Shown: in pieces, positions 37,434-46,203 of the stretch
How positions within the stretch are numbered: the first letter of the stretch is position 1
How the letters are laid out: the number at the start of each line of letters is the position of its first letter
Origin: Peptostreptococcus russellii
GTDB lineage: Bacteria > Bacillota > Clostridia > Peptostreptococcales > Peptostreptococcaceae
Assembly: GCF_900110295.1 (NCBI RefSeq)
Contig: NZ_FODF01000004.1
Coordinates: 109,552 to 173,551, forward strand
Direction: 5' to 3'
Length of the DNA stretch: 64,000 bases
Made by a program: the position numbers and the translations under genes
The notes under the pieces: model-generated
The model's database searches: none
What the model saw: the letters and a program-made list of their open reading frames with translations, nothing else
What the model was told of the DNA's origin: nothing

Positions 37434-37886
37434 TTATTTATTCAAATATTCCTTCATCATATTTTTTAGTTTTTTAGTTTTCTTTGGATTTTTTCCCATT
37501 GAAGACACAGCCACAATTGTTTTACTATCCTCAATTTCCGTTTCAAAAAATCCCATATTTATAAATGAAGAATTTTTGTGATTATCAACGGAATTTACAA
37601 GTATTTTTTCGCTGATACAATACTTTGAAATTTTTGCATTTAATTCTATATTATCTGTGGCTGCAAAAACAATATTATAACCCTTTATATCCTCTATTTC
37701 AAATTCTTTTTGGCGAATATACAGATTTTCCTTAATATTTTTAATATCTTGACATACTTCTAATGCTATTACTGTAATCTTAGCATGGTATTTTAAAAGC
37801 TGATTTATCTTTCTATAGGCAATCTTTCCTCCACCTACTACTAATATATTAAACTTTTCTACATCTACCATAATTGGAAAAAACAT
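37434..37886 (-). CDS. Precorrin-2 dehydrogenase (siroheme synthase N-terminal domain)
   Basis: NAD-dependent oxidation of precorrin-2 to sirohydrochlorin, the branch-point substrate for CbiK and for siroheme. The 150-residue product starts MFFPIMVDVEKF and has the Rossmann motif VVGGGKIAYRK, then VFAATDN and LVNSVDN, as in Met8p, CysG-N and SirC. Only the dehydrogenase domain is present; the C-terminal region of longer homologues is missing, leaving a basic tail. It lies downstream of hemB but behind a terminator. SD is AGAGGAGG. Confidence 0.85.
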   Translation of the reverse strand: MFFPIMVDVEKFNILVVGGGKIAYRKINQLLKYHAKITVIALEVCQDIKNIKENLYIRQKEFEIEDIKGYNIVFAATDNIELNAKISKYCISEKILVNSVDNHKNSSFINMGFFETEIEDSKTIVAVSSMGKNPKKTKKLKNMMKEYLNK

Positions 37887-37984
37887 ATGTGCCTCCTCTT
37901 ATCTATTTTTATTAATTTCAAAGCAAACACAGTTTTTAAGTTATAACTTATTTTTATATTTATTTAAGCATTAATATATTTTTA

Positions 37985-38053
37985 TAATTAAAAAGCTCAG
38001 TCAAACTGTATTTATAGAATACCCTTTCTATTATACCATCTATACTGAGCTTT
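37985..38053 (-). terminator. Terminator of the hem operon
   Basis: AAAGCTCAGT (on the minus strand 38053-38044) pairs with ACTGAGCTTT (38001-37992) around a 42-base loop, followed by TTTAATT. It closes the hemC-cobA/hemD-hemB unit. Confidence 0.7.
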
Positions 38054-38105
38054 AATTTTTCTATTTTTGAAATTTCTATTTCTTTTTATCTTTATATTTT
38101 TTCAA

Positions 38106-39071
38106 TTAGTATCTTCCTATAAACTTTGCAAGATCTTTAGCAAAATATGTAATTATAATATTAGCCCCTGCTCTTTTTATAGACATTACTGCCTCGTATA
38201 TAGCTTCTTCATTTAAAAGTCCTTGATTAACTGCATTTTTTATCATAGTATATTCTCCACTTACATTATATGCTGCTAGAGGAACATCGAATCTTTCACT
38301 CGCTCCCTTTATTACATCTAAATATGATAAGGCAGGTTTTACCATTATTATATCTGCTCCTTCTTCTATATCGTACTTGCATTCTAACATTGCTTCATTA
38401 AAGTTTGAAGGATCCATCTGATAAGTTTTTCTATCTCCAAATGCTGGTGCAGAATCTGCTGCATCTCTAAATGGTCCATAAAAATTAGATGCGTATTTCG
38501 CACTATAAGCCATTATACCTACATTAACAAATCCGTTTTCATCCAATATTTTTCTAATAGCAGCAACTCTAAAATCCATCATATCTGAAGGAGCTACCAT
38601 ATCAGCTCCTGCCTTTGCATGACTCAATGCTATTTTTGCTAAAAATTCTAATGACTTGTCGTTGTCAACATAGCCTTCATCATTGATTATTCCACAATGT
38701 CCGTGATCAGTATACTCGCACATACAAACATCAGTTATAACATTCATTTCTGGAGAAATTCTCTTTATCTCCCTAACAGCCTGTTGAACTATTCCATTAT
38801 CATCAAAACCAGAACTTGCACACCAATCTTTGTGAGCAGTTACACCAAATATCATTATATTCTGTATACCATGATTTTCTATATCTTTTATTTCTTCTTC
38901 TAACTTATCTATTGAAAAATGATATACTCCTGGCATACTCTTAATTTCACTTTTGATATTTTCTCCTTCAATAACAAAAATAGGATAAACCAGTTCTTTC
39001 ATATCCAATCTTGTTTCTCTTACTAATTCTCTTGTTACCTTATTCACTCTTAATCTTCTTGCTCTTCTCAC
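38106..39071 (-). CDS. hemB: Porphobilinogen synthase (5-aminolevulinate dehydratase)
   Basis: Condenses two 5-aminolevulinates to porphobilinogen. The 321-residue product starts at GTG 39071 (MRRARRLRVN), eight bases after GGGAG; a GTG three codons earlier overlaps that site. Motifs include the zinc-binding cysteines in DVCMCEYTDHGHCG, the active-site lysine regions MAYSAKYASNFYGPFRDA and IIMVKPALSYLDVI, and SGEYTMI. Last gene of the hem operon, feeding cobalamin and perhaps siroheme; no later heme genes are seen here. Confidence 0.95.
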   Translation of the reverse strand: MRRARRLRVNKVTRELVRETRLDMKELVYPIFVIEGENIKSEIKSMPGVYHFSIDKLEEEIKDIENHGIQNIMIFGVTAHKDWCASSGFDDNGIVQQAVREIKRISPEMNVITDVCMCEYTDHGHCGIINDEGYVDNDKSLEFLAKIALSHAKAGADMVAPSDMMDFRVAAIRKILDENGFVNVGIMAYSAKYASNFYGPFRDAADSAPAFGDRKTYQMDPSNFNEAMLECKYDIEEGADIIMVKPALSYLDVIKGASERFDVPLAAYNVSGEYTMIKNAVNQGLLNEEAIYEAVMSIKRAGANIIITYFAKDLAKFIGRY

Positions 39072-39108
39072 TTTTTCCACTCCCTTTTTCTATCTTCTTA
39101 TATGAATT

Positions 39109-40632
39109 TTACTTACCCTTATTAATATCATTTTTTATAGCCTCTATCAAAGATTCTATGGCTGGAATTTCTGCCTGAATATCTACTTTACACCCAGATT
39201 TTCTTATCGTATTACTTGTAATCTCTCCAATAGAAACCTTCTTAATTTTATCAAGTAAGTGCATATTTTCGTCTCCCAAAATTTTTTTCAAATTTTTAAA
39301 GGTTGAAGAACTTGTAAATGTTATATAATCTATTTTTTCAGTTTTTAATATATCTATCAATTCATCTTTAATAGCTAGGTTCTCTCTATTAGTATATATT
39401 TCTAATCTATCAACCTCGTTTGATGATATAGATAACAAATCTTCAAATCTATTTCCCGCTATTTCAGAACATGGAAAAAGTATTTTATTTCCATCTTTTC
39501 CTAACTTTTCTATTATTTTATTAGCAAGACCTTCTCCAGTAAAATCATCTGCTTCTATATCTGGATATATACCATAACTTTCAATGGCATCTGATGTAGC
39601 TTTTCCTATACTTGCAAGCTTCATATTAGAAAGAATTCTTATATCTATTTTTCTTTCTTTTAATACTTCAAAGAATATCTCTACTGCATTATGGCTTGTA
39701 AATGCTATGCAGTTATAATTTTCAAAATCTAAATTGGATATTTTTTCTTCTATTCCTTCTTTTCTATTTATATCAATAGTTGATAATTCTATAGTTCTTC
39801 CAGCAAGTTCTTCAATCTTTTCTTTCAATTCACTATTTTTCTTTCTGCTTCTTGTTACTATAACTGTCTTTCCAAACATTGCCTTTCTCTCAAAAAAGTT
39901 CAATTTATTAGAAAGCTTCACCACTTCTCCCACAACAAAAATAGCAGGAGCTTCTATTTCTCCACTTTTAACTACTTCTTCTGCATTTTCTAAAGTCGAT
40001 AGTACAGTTTTTTGATTGTGTCTTGTTGCCCAAGAAACAAATGCAACTGGTGTATCCCTTTTTCGACCATTCTCAATTAACATATTTCTTATAAAAGAAA
40101 TATTCCCTATTCCCATTAAAAATATAATTGTTCCTTTTTCTTCCGATAAAGCCTTCCAGTTTATGTCCAAATCACTATCTTTTTTAGCATGACCTGTTAC
40201 AACATGAAATGAAGATGCAAAATCCCTGTGTGTAACTGGTATTCCTGCATATGAAAGTCCCCCTATTGAAGAACTAATACCTGGAACCACCTCAAAATCT
40301 ATATTTTCTTCAAATAGAATTTCAGCTTCTTCTCCACCTCTACCAAATACATATGGGTCTCCACCTTTTAATCTAACAACTATTAGTCCTTCTTTCGCTT
40401 TATCCGATATTATTTCATTGATTTTATCTTGAGTAAAAGTATGTTTATTAGACTTTTTACCTACATATATCATTTCACAACTACTTTTCCTATATTCTAG
40501 CAAATCTTTATTTACTAGCCTATCATATACTATTACGTCTGCCTCTTTGATACAGTCTATAGCCTTCAAAGTTGCTAAAGCTCTATCTCCAGGTCCAGCT
40601 CCTACAAGATATACCTTTCCTGACCTTTTCAA
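39109..40632 (-). CDS. cobA-hemD: Uroporphyrinogen-III C-methyltransferase / uroporphyrinogen-III synthase fusion
   Basis: Closes the tetrapyrrole ring and methylates it twice to precorrin-2. Residues 1 to about 245 are the SAM-dependent methyltransferase: GKVYLVGAGPGD, VVRLKGGDPYVFGRGGEE, PVTHRDFASSFHVVTGH. The second half, from about residue 255, is HemD, weakly conserved as usual, with AFTSHNAVEIFFE and TFTSSSTFKNL. The start is uncertain: TTG at 40632 is 11 bases after AAAGGTGG; GTG codons at 40641 and 40647 are too near to it. Length about 507 residues. Fusion of this pair is common in Clostridia. Confidence 0.92.
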   Translation of the reverse strand: MKRSGKVYLVGAGPGDRALATLKAIDCIKEADVIVYDRLVNKDLLEYRKSSCEMIYVGKKSNKHTFTQDKINEIISDKAKEGLIVVRLKGGDPYVFGRGGEEAEILFEENIDFEVVPGISSSIGGLSYAGIPVTHRDFASSFHVVTGHAKKDSDLDINWKALSEEKGTIIFLMGIGNISFIRNMLIENGRKRDTPVAFVSWATRHNQKTVLSTLENAEEVVKSGEIEAPAIFVVGEVVKLSNKLNFFERKAMFGKTVIVTRSRKKNSELKEKIEELAGRTIELSTIDINRKEGIEEKISNLDFENYNCIAFTSHNAVEIFFEVLKERKIDIRILSNMKLASIGKATSDAIESYGIYPDIEADDFTGEGLANKIIEKLGKDGNKILFPCSEIAGNRFEDLLSISSNEVDRLEIYTNRENLAIKDELIDILKTEKIDYITFTSSSTFKNLKKILGDENMHLLDKIKKVSIGEITSNTIRKSGCKVDIQAEIPAIESLIEAIKNDINKGK

Positions 40633-40683
40633 ACTGAACACAACCACCTTTCAAATTCAATTTATATTGCAAGTCTATATAGA

Positions 40684-41697
40684 TTATACTTCATTGATTT
40701 TTTCTATTAATTCCTCGGCAAGTTCTACACCTATTTTTTCAGCATTTTCAAAGTTAATTTTTAAATACTCTTTATAATCTTCATTGATTTTTTCATTTTT
40801 ATTTTTTTCTAGTTTATGTAAATCTTCGCTTTTTGGATTATCTAGCAATTCTATACTTTTTTTACCACTTACTATTTTTTTATAGTCTTCACTACCATAA
40901 ATAGCAGTTAAATATAATCTTCCATCCTTAATTTCTGAAATAGAACCCACAGGTATGTGGCATCCTCCATTAATCTCTTTTAAAAAGGATCTTTCTGCTA
41001 TTATCTCAAATTCAGTTTTATCCGTTGATATTTCATCAAACATTTTGTCTAATTCTTCATTGTCTTTCCTTATTTCAATGGCTAAAGCTCCCTGACCAGA
41101 AGCTGGTATCATTTCATTATATTCAAAATAATATACTTCGTTTTCATTTACAATTCCTAGACGTTCCATACCTGCAGCTGCAAGTACGATTGCATCCATA
41201 TCTTCATCAACGAGCTTTTTTATTCTAGTATCTATATTACCTCTTATTGGCATTATTTCTATATTCTTATTTATTTTTAGAAGTTGAGCTATCCTTCTTT
41301 TGCTTCCAGTTCCAACTTTAAGATTCTTTTCTTTTTTTAACCAAGCCATTACATCTTCTACTTGATGTTTGGGATTTATAACTAGCACATCCCTTGCATC
41401 TGCTCTATTTGGTGTTTTGGTAAGTTTTAAATTTTCATCTATTACAGATGGCATATCTTTTAAACTATGTACCGCAAAATCTATTTTTCCATCCATTAGC
41501 TGATTTTCAATTTCCTTTACAAATATTCCCTTATCACCGATTTTATCAAGGGCTTTATTTAAGATTTTATCCCCTTTAGTTTTTATTATTTTTTTTTCTA
41601 TTTCTATATTAGGAAACTTTTCCTTAAGCATATTGCATATAAGGTCTGTTTGAGCAACTGCTAATTTGCTACCCCTTGTTCCAGCAATGAGTTTCAT
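40684..41697 (-). CDS. hemC: Hydroxymethylbilane synthase (porphobilinogen deaminase)
   Basis: Joins four porphobilinogens into hydroxymethylbilane. It has 337 residues; the family is usually about 310, the excess being a charged C-terminus. Motifs: AGTRGSKLAVAQTD, FAVHSLKDMPS, GTGSKRRIAQL, IRGNIDTRI and EINGGCHIPVGS with the cysteine that carries the dipyrromethane cofactor. First gene of the hem operon, with AGGAGAAAG before the ATG and a good promoter upstream. Confidence 0.95.
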   Translation of the reverse strand: MKLIAGTRGSKLAVAQTDLICNMLKEKFPNIEIEKKIIKTKGDKILNKALDKIGDKGIFVKEIENQLMDGKIDFAVHSLKDMPSVIDENLKLTKTPNRADARDVLVINPKHQVEDVMAWLKKEKNLKVGTGSKRRIAQLLKINKNIEIMPIRGNIDTRIKKLVDEDMDAIVLAAAGMERLGIVNENEVYYFEYNEMIPASGQGALAIEIRKDNEELDKMFDEISTDKTEFEIIAERSFLKEINGGCHIPVGSISEIKDGRLYLTAIYGSEDYKKIVSGKKSIELLDNPKSEDLHKLEKNKNEKINEDYKEYLKINFENAEKIGVELAEELIEKINEV

Positions 41698-41785
41698 ATC
41701 TTTCTCCTATATTCATATATTAAAAAGCATTATTTAACTTAAATTTTATTAAAAAACACTTATTTTATTAAAACACAATAATAAA

Positions 41786-41814
41786 AGTATATATTTTTTA
41801 ATAAAAAAAGTCAA
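41786..41814 (-). promoter_or_regulatory. Promoter of the hem operon
   Basis: On the minus strand TTGACT (41814-41809), 17 bases, then TATACT (41791-41786). The leader to hemC would be about 80 bases. Confidence 0.75.
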
Positions 41815-41825
41815 ACTATATAGTC

Positions 41826-41856
41826 CATAGACATATTGCAATATATGCTCATAGAC
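41826..41856. promoter_or_regulatory. Palindrome flanked by direct repeats upstream of the hemC promoter
   Basis: A perfect 12-bp palindrome ATATTGCAATAT (41833-41844) lies between two direct copies of CATAGAC (41826-41832 and 41850-41856), 12 bases upstream of the -35 box. Position suits an activator or repressor site; the protein is unknown. Confidence 0.35.
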
Positions 41857-42202
41857 GATTCTTCTCTTATTTAAAATATTCAATTTTACTTACTATAAAA
41901 TTATTAATTCTAGCAAAATCTTCTTTTCCAACATAAAGCCCTATAAGGCATTTAATAGATTCATTTCAATAATTAGTATTTATGTATATTTTTATTATTT
42001 CGTATTATTTTTAGTTAATTTTTCATAAATATTCGTATTTTTGTATTTGTTTTTTTGAGTTAGTTATTTTATTTTACTTGTTTTTTCTGTTTTTTTGTTT
42101 TATAAAACCTAGTAAAATAGTGATTCATCATTATAAAGATAATATATTTTAATTTTATTATCTATTATACAAATAATTTTTTCTCCTTTTTATGCAATAC
42201 TA

Positions 42203-42211
42203 TGATATAAT
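42203..42211 (+). promoter_or_regulatory. Extended -10 promoter of the FNT channel gene
   Basis: TGATATAAT is a perfect extended -10 element. The predicted leader is about 90 bases, T-rich, and contains the palindrome CTGCCTAGGCAG at 42256-42267. Confidence 0.5.
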
Positions 42212-42255
42212 ATTTATATAAATCGTTCGTTTTATTTTGTTTTTTGTTTTTTTAA

Positions 42256-42267
42256 CTGCCTAGGCAG
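42256..42267. promoter_or_regulatory. Palindrome CTGCCTAGGCAG in the FNT leader
   Basis: A perfect 12-bp palindrome with no loop, 43 bases before the ATG and just downstream of the predicted transcription start. It cannot form a normal hairpin, so a protein operator is the likelier reading. Confidence 0.35.
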
Positions 42268-42310
42268 ACTTTTCGTTATTTGTTTCTATTTATAAAAAGG
42301 AGAACAGATA

Positions 42311-43075
42311 ATGTACAACGAAACAATTGAAAAAATTTCAAATGCATCAATTAGCAAAGCAAGTCTATTAAAAAATAACAAGAAGATTTATTTTGTATCT
42401 TCTATGTTTGCTGGCTCATTTATAGGACTTGGAGTTATTATTTCTTCTACAGTTGGTGGATTACTAACTGCTGGAAATAGCCCTTTTACAAAACTTATTA
42501 TGGGTCTTGCCTTCAGCATTGCCTTAATTTCTGTTATTTTCACTGGAACAGAGCTTTTTACTGGAAATAATTTTGTAATGGCTATTGGTAGATTTAATAA
42601 GAAGATTAAAACTTCAGATCTTATTTCTGTATGGCTTGTAAGTTGGGTTGGTAACCTTTTAGGTGCTATTATCCTTTCTTATATCTTTGTTTCAACAGGT
42701 TTAATAGACAAGGGTCCCGTTATGGATTTCTTTGCTAATGCAGCTCTTAGCAAGGCTACAATAGCCCCTCTAGCTCTTATAGCAAGAGCAATCTTGTGTA
42801 ACTTTATAGTATGCTTAGCAGTTCTTCTTTGCTTTAGAACTGACGATGATGTAGCAAAAATATTGCTTATGGCTATTTGCCTTTTTGCATTTGTTGCTTC
42901 TGGATTTGAGCATAGTATAGCAAATATGACAGCATTCTCTATTGCTCTATTTGCTAAAAGTATACACACTATAACTGTTATACAGGCTGTTTATGCTCTT
43001 TTGATGGCAACTATCGGTAATATTATCGGTGGTGCACTATTCCTTGGAATAGGTGTATTTGCAATGAAAAAATAG
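42311..43075 (+). CDS. Formate/nitrite transporter family channel (FocA/NirC)
   Basis: A 254-residue pentameric anion channel with six transmembrane segments. Family features are the half-broken helix regions GTELFTGNNFVMA and CNFIVCLAVLLC, and the pore histidine in VASGFEHSIANM. Sequence alone does not settle formate, nitrite or hydrosulfide as substrate. The gene is alone, between hem and cobalamin operons, where nitrite or sulfite import could link to siroheme enzymes, but this is speculation. SD is AAAGGAG. Confidence 0.88.
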   Translation: MYNETIEKISNASISKASLLKNNKKIYFVSSMFAGSFIGLGVIISSTVGGLLTAGNSPFTKLIMGLAFSIALISVIFTGTELFTGNNFVMAIGRFNKKIKTSDLISVWLVSWVGNLLGAIILSYIFVSTGLIDKGPVMDFFANAALSKATIAPLALIARAILCNFIVCLAVLLCFRTDDDVAKILLMAICLFAFVASGFEHSIANMTAFSIALFAKSIHTITVIQAVYALLMATIGNIIGGALFLGIGVFAMKK

Positions 43076-43080
43076 TTTCA

Positions 43081-43132
43081 AAAAACCCCGAATAGACTTT
43101 GTAATTATAATTAGTCTTATTTCGGGGTTTTT
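43081..43132. terminator. Bidirectional terminator between the FNT gene and the cobalamin cluster
   Basis: Outer stem AAAAACCCCGAA with TTCGGGGTTTTT and inner AGACT/AGTCT pairing. T-runs on both strands serve the two convergent units. Confidence 0.88.
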
Positions 43133-43137
43133 ATCTG

Positions 43138-44670
43138 TTATTTATTCCACTGCTTATTTATAAGTATTGTCGTAAAATAAGCCACCTTATCCATAGCTTT
43201 TATTTCATCAATATTATTGTATATTTTTTCATTTTCCATTGAAGAATTGGAAACCATTATAAACTTTTCTGCAAGATTTTTTTTCTCTATTATTTCTATT
43301 ATTTCTTTAAAGTTCTTATAAACTTTCATTAGCACTATAGAATCAAAATCATCTAATACTTTTTCTATGGATTCATAATTATCAGTAGCAGAAATTACGG
43401 CCAAAGATTCCTTATCCATTGCTAGAGGAAAATTATTAGATGAAGAAATGCCTATAAAAGAGTTTATACCTGCTATCGTTTCTATCCTTATATCCCCAAT
43501 TAATCTTTCTAAAAGATATACATATGTAGAGTAGACCATTGGATCTCCAAGAGTTATAAAACCTACTCTTTTTCCGGCTTTGACATCTTCTCTTATTTCA
43601 CTAGATATAGTATCCCATGCGTTTTCTTTTTCCTCTATATTGTAATTCATAGGAAAATGTCTTTCCTTTACCTCTACATTTTTTCCAATATATGGAGCCG
43701 CAATTCTCTTTGCTGTGCTATCTTTACCGTCCTTTGCCTGTGGAACATATAAGATATCTAGATTATCAAGTCTCCTTACTGCTTTTACTGTCATATATTC
43801 GCTATCTCCAGGTCCTACACCTATTCCATAAAATCCGGCTTTTTCTTCATAATTCTCATTTGTATTTTCATCATTATCATCTATAGCCTCTTTTAGATTT
43901 TGAACAAATTTTCTTTGAATATATTCAAATTCTCCCAATCCTTCCAAATGTACTTCTACTTCAAAGCCTTCTTTTTCTAATATGTTTTTCCATGAATCCT
44001 CTTCGTCTCCAGCCATATCATTTTTTGCATGATCTCCTGCGACTAAAAGAAGCGGTCTTAGATGTATCTTTTTTATTTCATCTTTTTTAAGGAAAAATAA
44101 CAAATCATCTATAGAAGGATGCCCCTCTACAGTTGCTATATAGGAAGGAATCTCCCTTCTTTTTAGTCTATACTCTAGTCCAGCATATGATGAATGTGCA
44201 CTATGTTCGGTTCCATGTCCCATCCATACAGTTGCAGATTTGTCATTACTATCTTCACTTAGGTCTGACAAAACTACTTCTTTTACAAAATCTGCAATAT
44301 CATCATAATCTTTTAAACTAGATAATAAAGGTCTTCCCAAAATTATTTTTTCAAATTTATCTTTATAGTTATCTACTATTTCCAATAGTTTATGGTATTC
44401 TTCTCCACATATTATATGTAAAGATTGTATATAAACTTCTCTATATCCTTCTAAATACAGTTTTTCGAGAAGTTCATCAGGATACATAATATATTCATTA
44501 TCCCTTTTTTTAAGCTTTTTTATTATCATCTTTGAAGTCCAAGCCCTATAGAAATCCATATCTTGAAACTCCTTTTTAAGAAGCTTCTCACAAGATTCTA
44601 TTGTCTTTTTTCTAGTATCCATATGAGAAGTTCCGAAGCTTATAACCACAAGTGCTTTCTTTTTATCCAT
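43138..44670 (-). CDS. cbiK-cbiL: Sirohydrochlorin cobaltochelatase / cobalt-factor II C20-methyltransferase fusion
   Basis: Two consecutive cobalamin enzymes in 510 residues. Residues 1 to about 265 are CbiK, inserting Co2+ into sirohydrochlorin: VVISFGTSHMDTRKKTIE, VWMGHGTEHSAHSSY with a metal-site histidine, and LLLVAGDHAKNDMAGD with the second. After an acidic linker (DDNDENTNENYEEK), residues from about 278 are the SAM methyltransferase CbiL: GIGVGPGDSEYMTVKA, FITLGDPMVYSTYVYL and AGINSFIGISS. It is the last gene of the operon, followed by a terminator. Confidence 0.93.
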   Translation of the reverse strand: MDKKKALVVISFGTSHMDTRKKTIESCEKLLKKEFQDMDFYRAWTSKMIIKKLKKRDNEYIMYPDELLEKLYLEGYREVYIQSLHIICGEEYHKLLEIVDNYKDKFEKIILGRPLLSSLKDYDDIADFVKEVVLSDLSEDSNDKSATVWMGHGTEHSAHSSYAGLEYRLKRREIPSYIATVEGHPSIDDLLFFLKKDEIKKIHLRPLLLVAGDHAKNDMAGDEEDSWKNILEKEGFEVEVHLEGLGEFEYIQRKFVQNLKEAIDDNDENTNENYEEKAGFYGIGVGPGDSEYMTVKAVRRLDNLDILYVPQAKDGKDSTAKRIAAPYIGKNVEVKERHFPMNYNIEEKENAWDTISSEIREDVKAGKRVGFITLGDPMVYSTYVYLLERLIGDIRIETIAGINSFIGISSSNNFPLAMDKESLAVISATDNYESIEKVLDDFDSIVLMKVYKNFKEIIEIIEKKNLAEKFIMVSNSSMENEKIYNNIDEIKAMDKVAYFTTILINKQWNK

Positions 44671-44716
44671 AAATCCTCCTCTTAAAACTTTTAACTTAAT
44701 CCTTTAATATTTTTCT

Positions 44717-45481
44717 TTAACCAAATATCAAGCTTGTTTCTATTTCATTTATATCGTGTATTACTCTTTGATAGTCTATTGTTTTTCTTCTTATTATTAT
44801 CACAGGTATTTCCAATTCAGCACAAGCATCTACCTTGTCAATAAAGCCTCCTGCAAAACCACTTTCTTTGGTAATAACAACATCTATATCCGCATGTTTA
44901 AGAAGTGCCACATTTATTTCTTTGTTAAACGGACCTTTTAGGGCTATTATATTGTCTGCATTAAGACCAATTGCCTCACAGTTTCTTAAAACATCACTTG
45001 TCGGAAGAACTCTTGCTGTAATAGATTTAGATTTTAAAAGCTTTACAAAAGTTCCTAAATTTTTGCTACCTGTTGCAATAAATACATTTTCCCACTCTTC
45101 ATGACTCATTATCATATTACAAGCTTCCTCAATAGTATCTACTATGAACTCTCCCTGATATTTTATATCGTCAAGAAGAGATTTTCTCTCAAATCTAATA
45201 TATCTTATATCTGTTTCTTCACAAGCATCTATTGCATTTCTTGATACTTCAACAGCATATGGATGTGTTGCATCTATTACCTGCCTTACTTCGTTTTCCT
45301 TAATAAATTCAACCATATCATCTTTATCCATTTTTCCATTGATAATTTCACTTGCATGCGATTCTGCTAACTCTCTTCCAAACTCCGTTGCAACTGAAAG
45401 AACAAATTCCTGTATCCCCATAGAAGTTAGCCTATCACATACCTTTAAACTATCTGATGTTCCTCCTAGAACAAGTATCAT
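44717..45481 (-). CDS. cbiJ: Cobalt-precorrin-6A reductase
   Basis: NAD(P)H-dependent reduction of the corrin ring. A 254-residue protein with LVLGGTSDSLKVCDRL at the N-terminus, IDATHPYAVEVSRNAIDAC, FIATGSKNLG and the C-terminal TKESGFAGGFIDKVDAC, all CobK/CbiJ hallmarks. It overlaps cbiH by four bases and is 46 bases before the cbiK-cbiL fusion. Confidence 0.93.
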   Translation of the reverse strand: MILVLGGTSDSLKVCDRLTSMGIQEFVLSVATEFGRELAESHASEIINGKMDKDDMVEFIKENEVRQVIDATHPYAVEVSRNAIDACEETDIRYIRFERKSLLDDIKYQGEFIVDTIEEACNMIMSHEEWENVFIATGSKNLGTFVKLLKSKSITARVLPTSDVLRNCEAIGLNADNIIALKGPFNKEINVALLKHADIDVVITKESGFAGGFIDKVDACAELEIPVIIIRRKTIDYQRVIHDINEIETSLIFG

Positions 45482-46203
45482 ATATTATACCCCCTTGGCG
45501 TAATTATTTTTCCATCATCTATATAAGACTCTTTATTCCCTACAATTACCATTGTGGACATATCGCATATATCGAAATTCATATCTTTAAATTCCATTAT
45601 ATACATTTCTTGTCCATCTCTCCCAGAATTTTTAACAATACCAACTGGTGTACTGGGAGACTTGTACTCTCCCATTATTTCAAAAGCCCTCTTTAAATGT
45701 TCACTTCTTCCCTTGCTTCTCGGATTATATATCGCGATTACAAAATCTGCTTCTGCGGCTAAACTAATCCTTTTTTCTATTAATTTCCAATCTGTCATTA
45801 GATCACTTAGGCTTATCTGACAAAAATCATGCATAATTGGCGCTCCAAGTACAGATGCCGCTGATATACTAGATGTTACTCCACAAACAATCTTTATTTC
45901 CTCTTTTTTTTCTAGTTTTGAGTTTAATTCATATACAAGTCCTGCCATACCGTATATTCCTGAATCTCCACCACTTATAAGACCAACTATCTTTCCTTCT
46001 GAAGAAAGTTTTAAAGCCATCTCACATCTTTCTTTTTCCTGTCTCATTCCATTTTCAACTAGCTCTTTATCTTCAATTAAATCTTTTATTAAATTAATAT
46101 AAGTTTTATAACCTACTATCGTATCACATTTTTTTATGGCTTCTATAGCCTCTAATGTCATAAAATCCTTGTTCCCAGGTCCACTTCCTATTACATATAT
46201 CAT
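45478..46203 (-). CDS. cbiH: Cobalt-factor III (precorrin-3B) C17-methyltransferase
   Basis: SAM-dependent ring-contracting methyltransferase. A 241-residue protein with IYVIGSGPGNKDFMTLEA, ISGGDSGIYGMAGLVYE, VCGVTSSISAASVLGAP, HDFCQISLSDLMTDW and IAIYNPRSKGRSEHL, the last being diagnostic of CbiH/CobJ. It overlaps cbiG by four bases and cbiJ by four bases, indicating coupled translation. Confidence 0.95.
   Translation of the reverse strand: MIYVIGSGPGNKDFMTLEAIEAIKKCDTIVGYKTYINLIKDLIEDKELVENGMRQEKERCEMALKLSSEGKIVGLISGGDSGIYGMAGLVYELNSKLEKKEEIKIVCGVTSSISAASVLGAPIMHDFCQISLSDLMTDWKLIEKRISLAAEADFVIAIYNPRSKGRSEHLKRAFEIMGEYKSPSTPVGIVKNSGRDGQEMYIMEFKDMNFDICDMSTMVIVGNKESYIDDGKIITPRGYNI

Larger units (their letters stand above)
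41698..42202. other. AT-rich divergent region between hemC and the FNT channel gene
   Basis: About 600 bases. It holds the hemC promoter and adjacent repeats on the left and the FNT promoter on the right. The middle part (about 41880-42180) is AT-rich with nothing I recognise and no cobalamin or other riboswitch signature. Confidence 0.4.
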
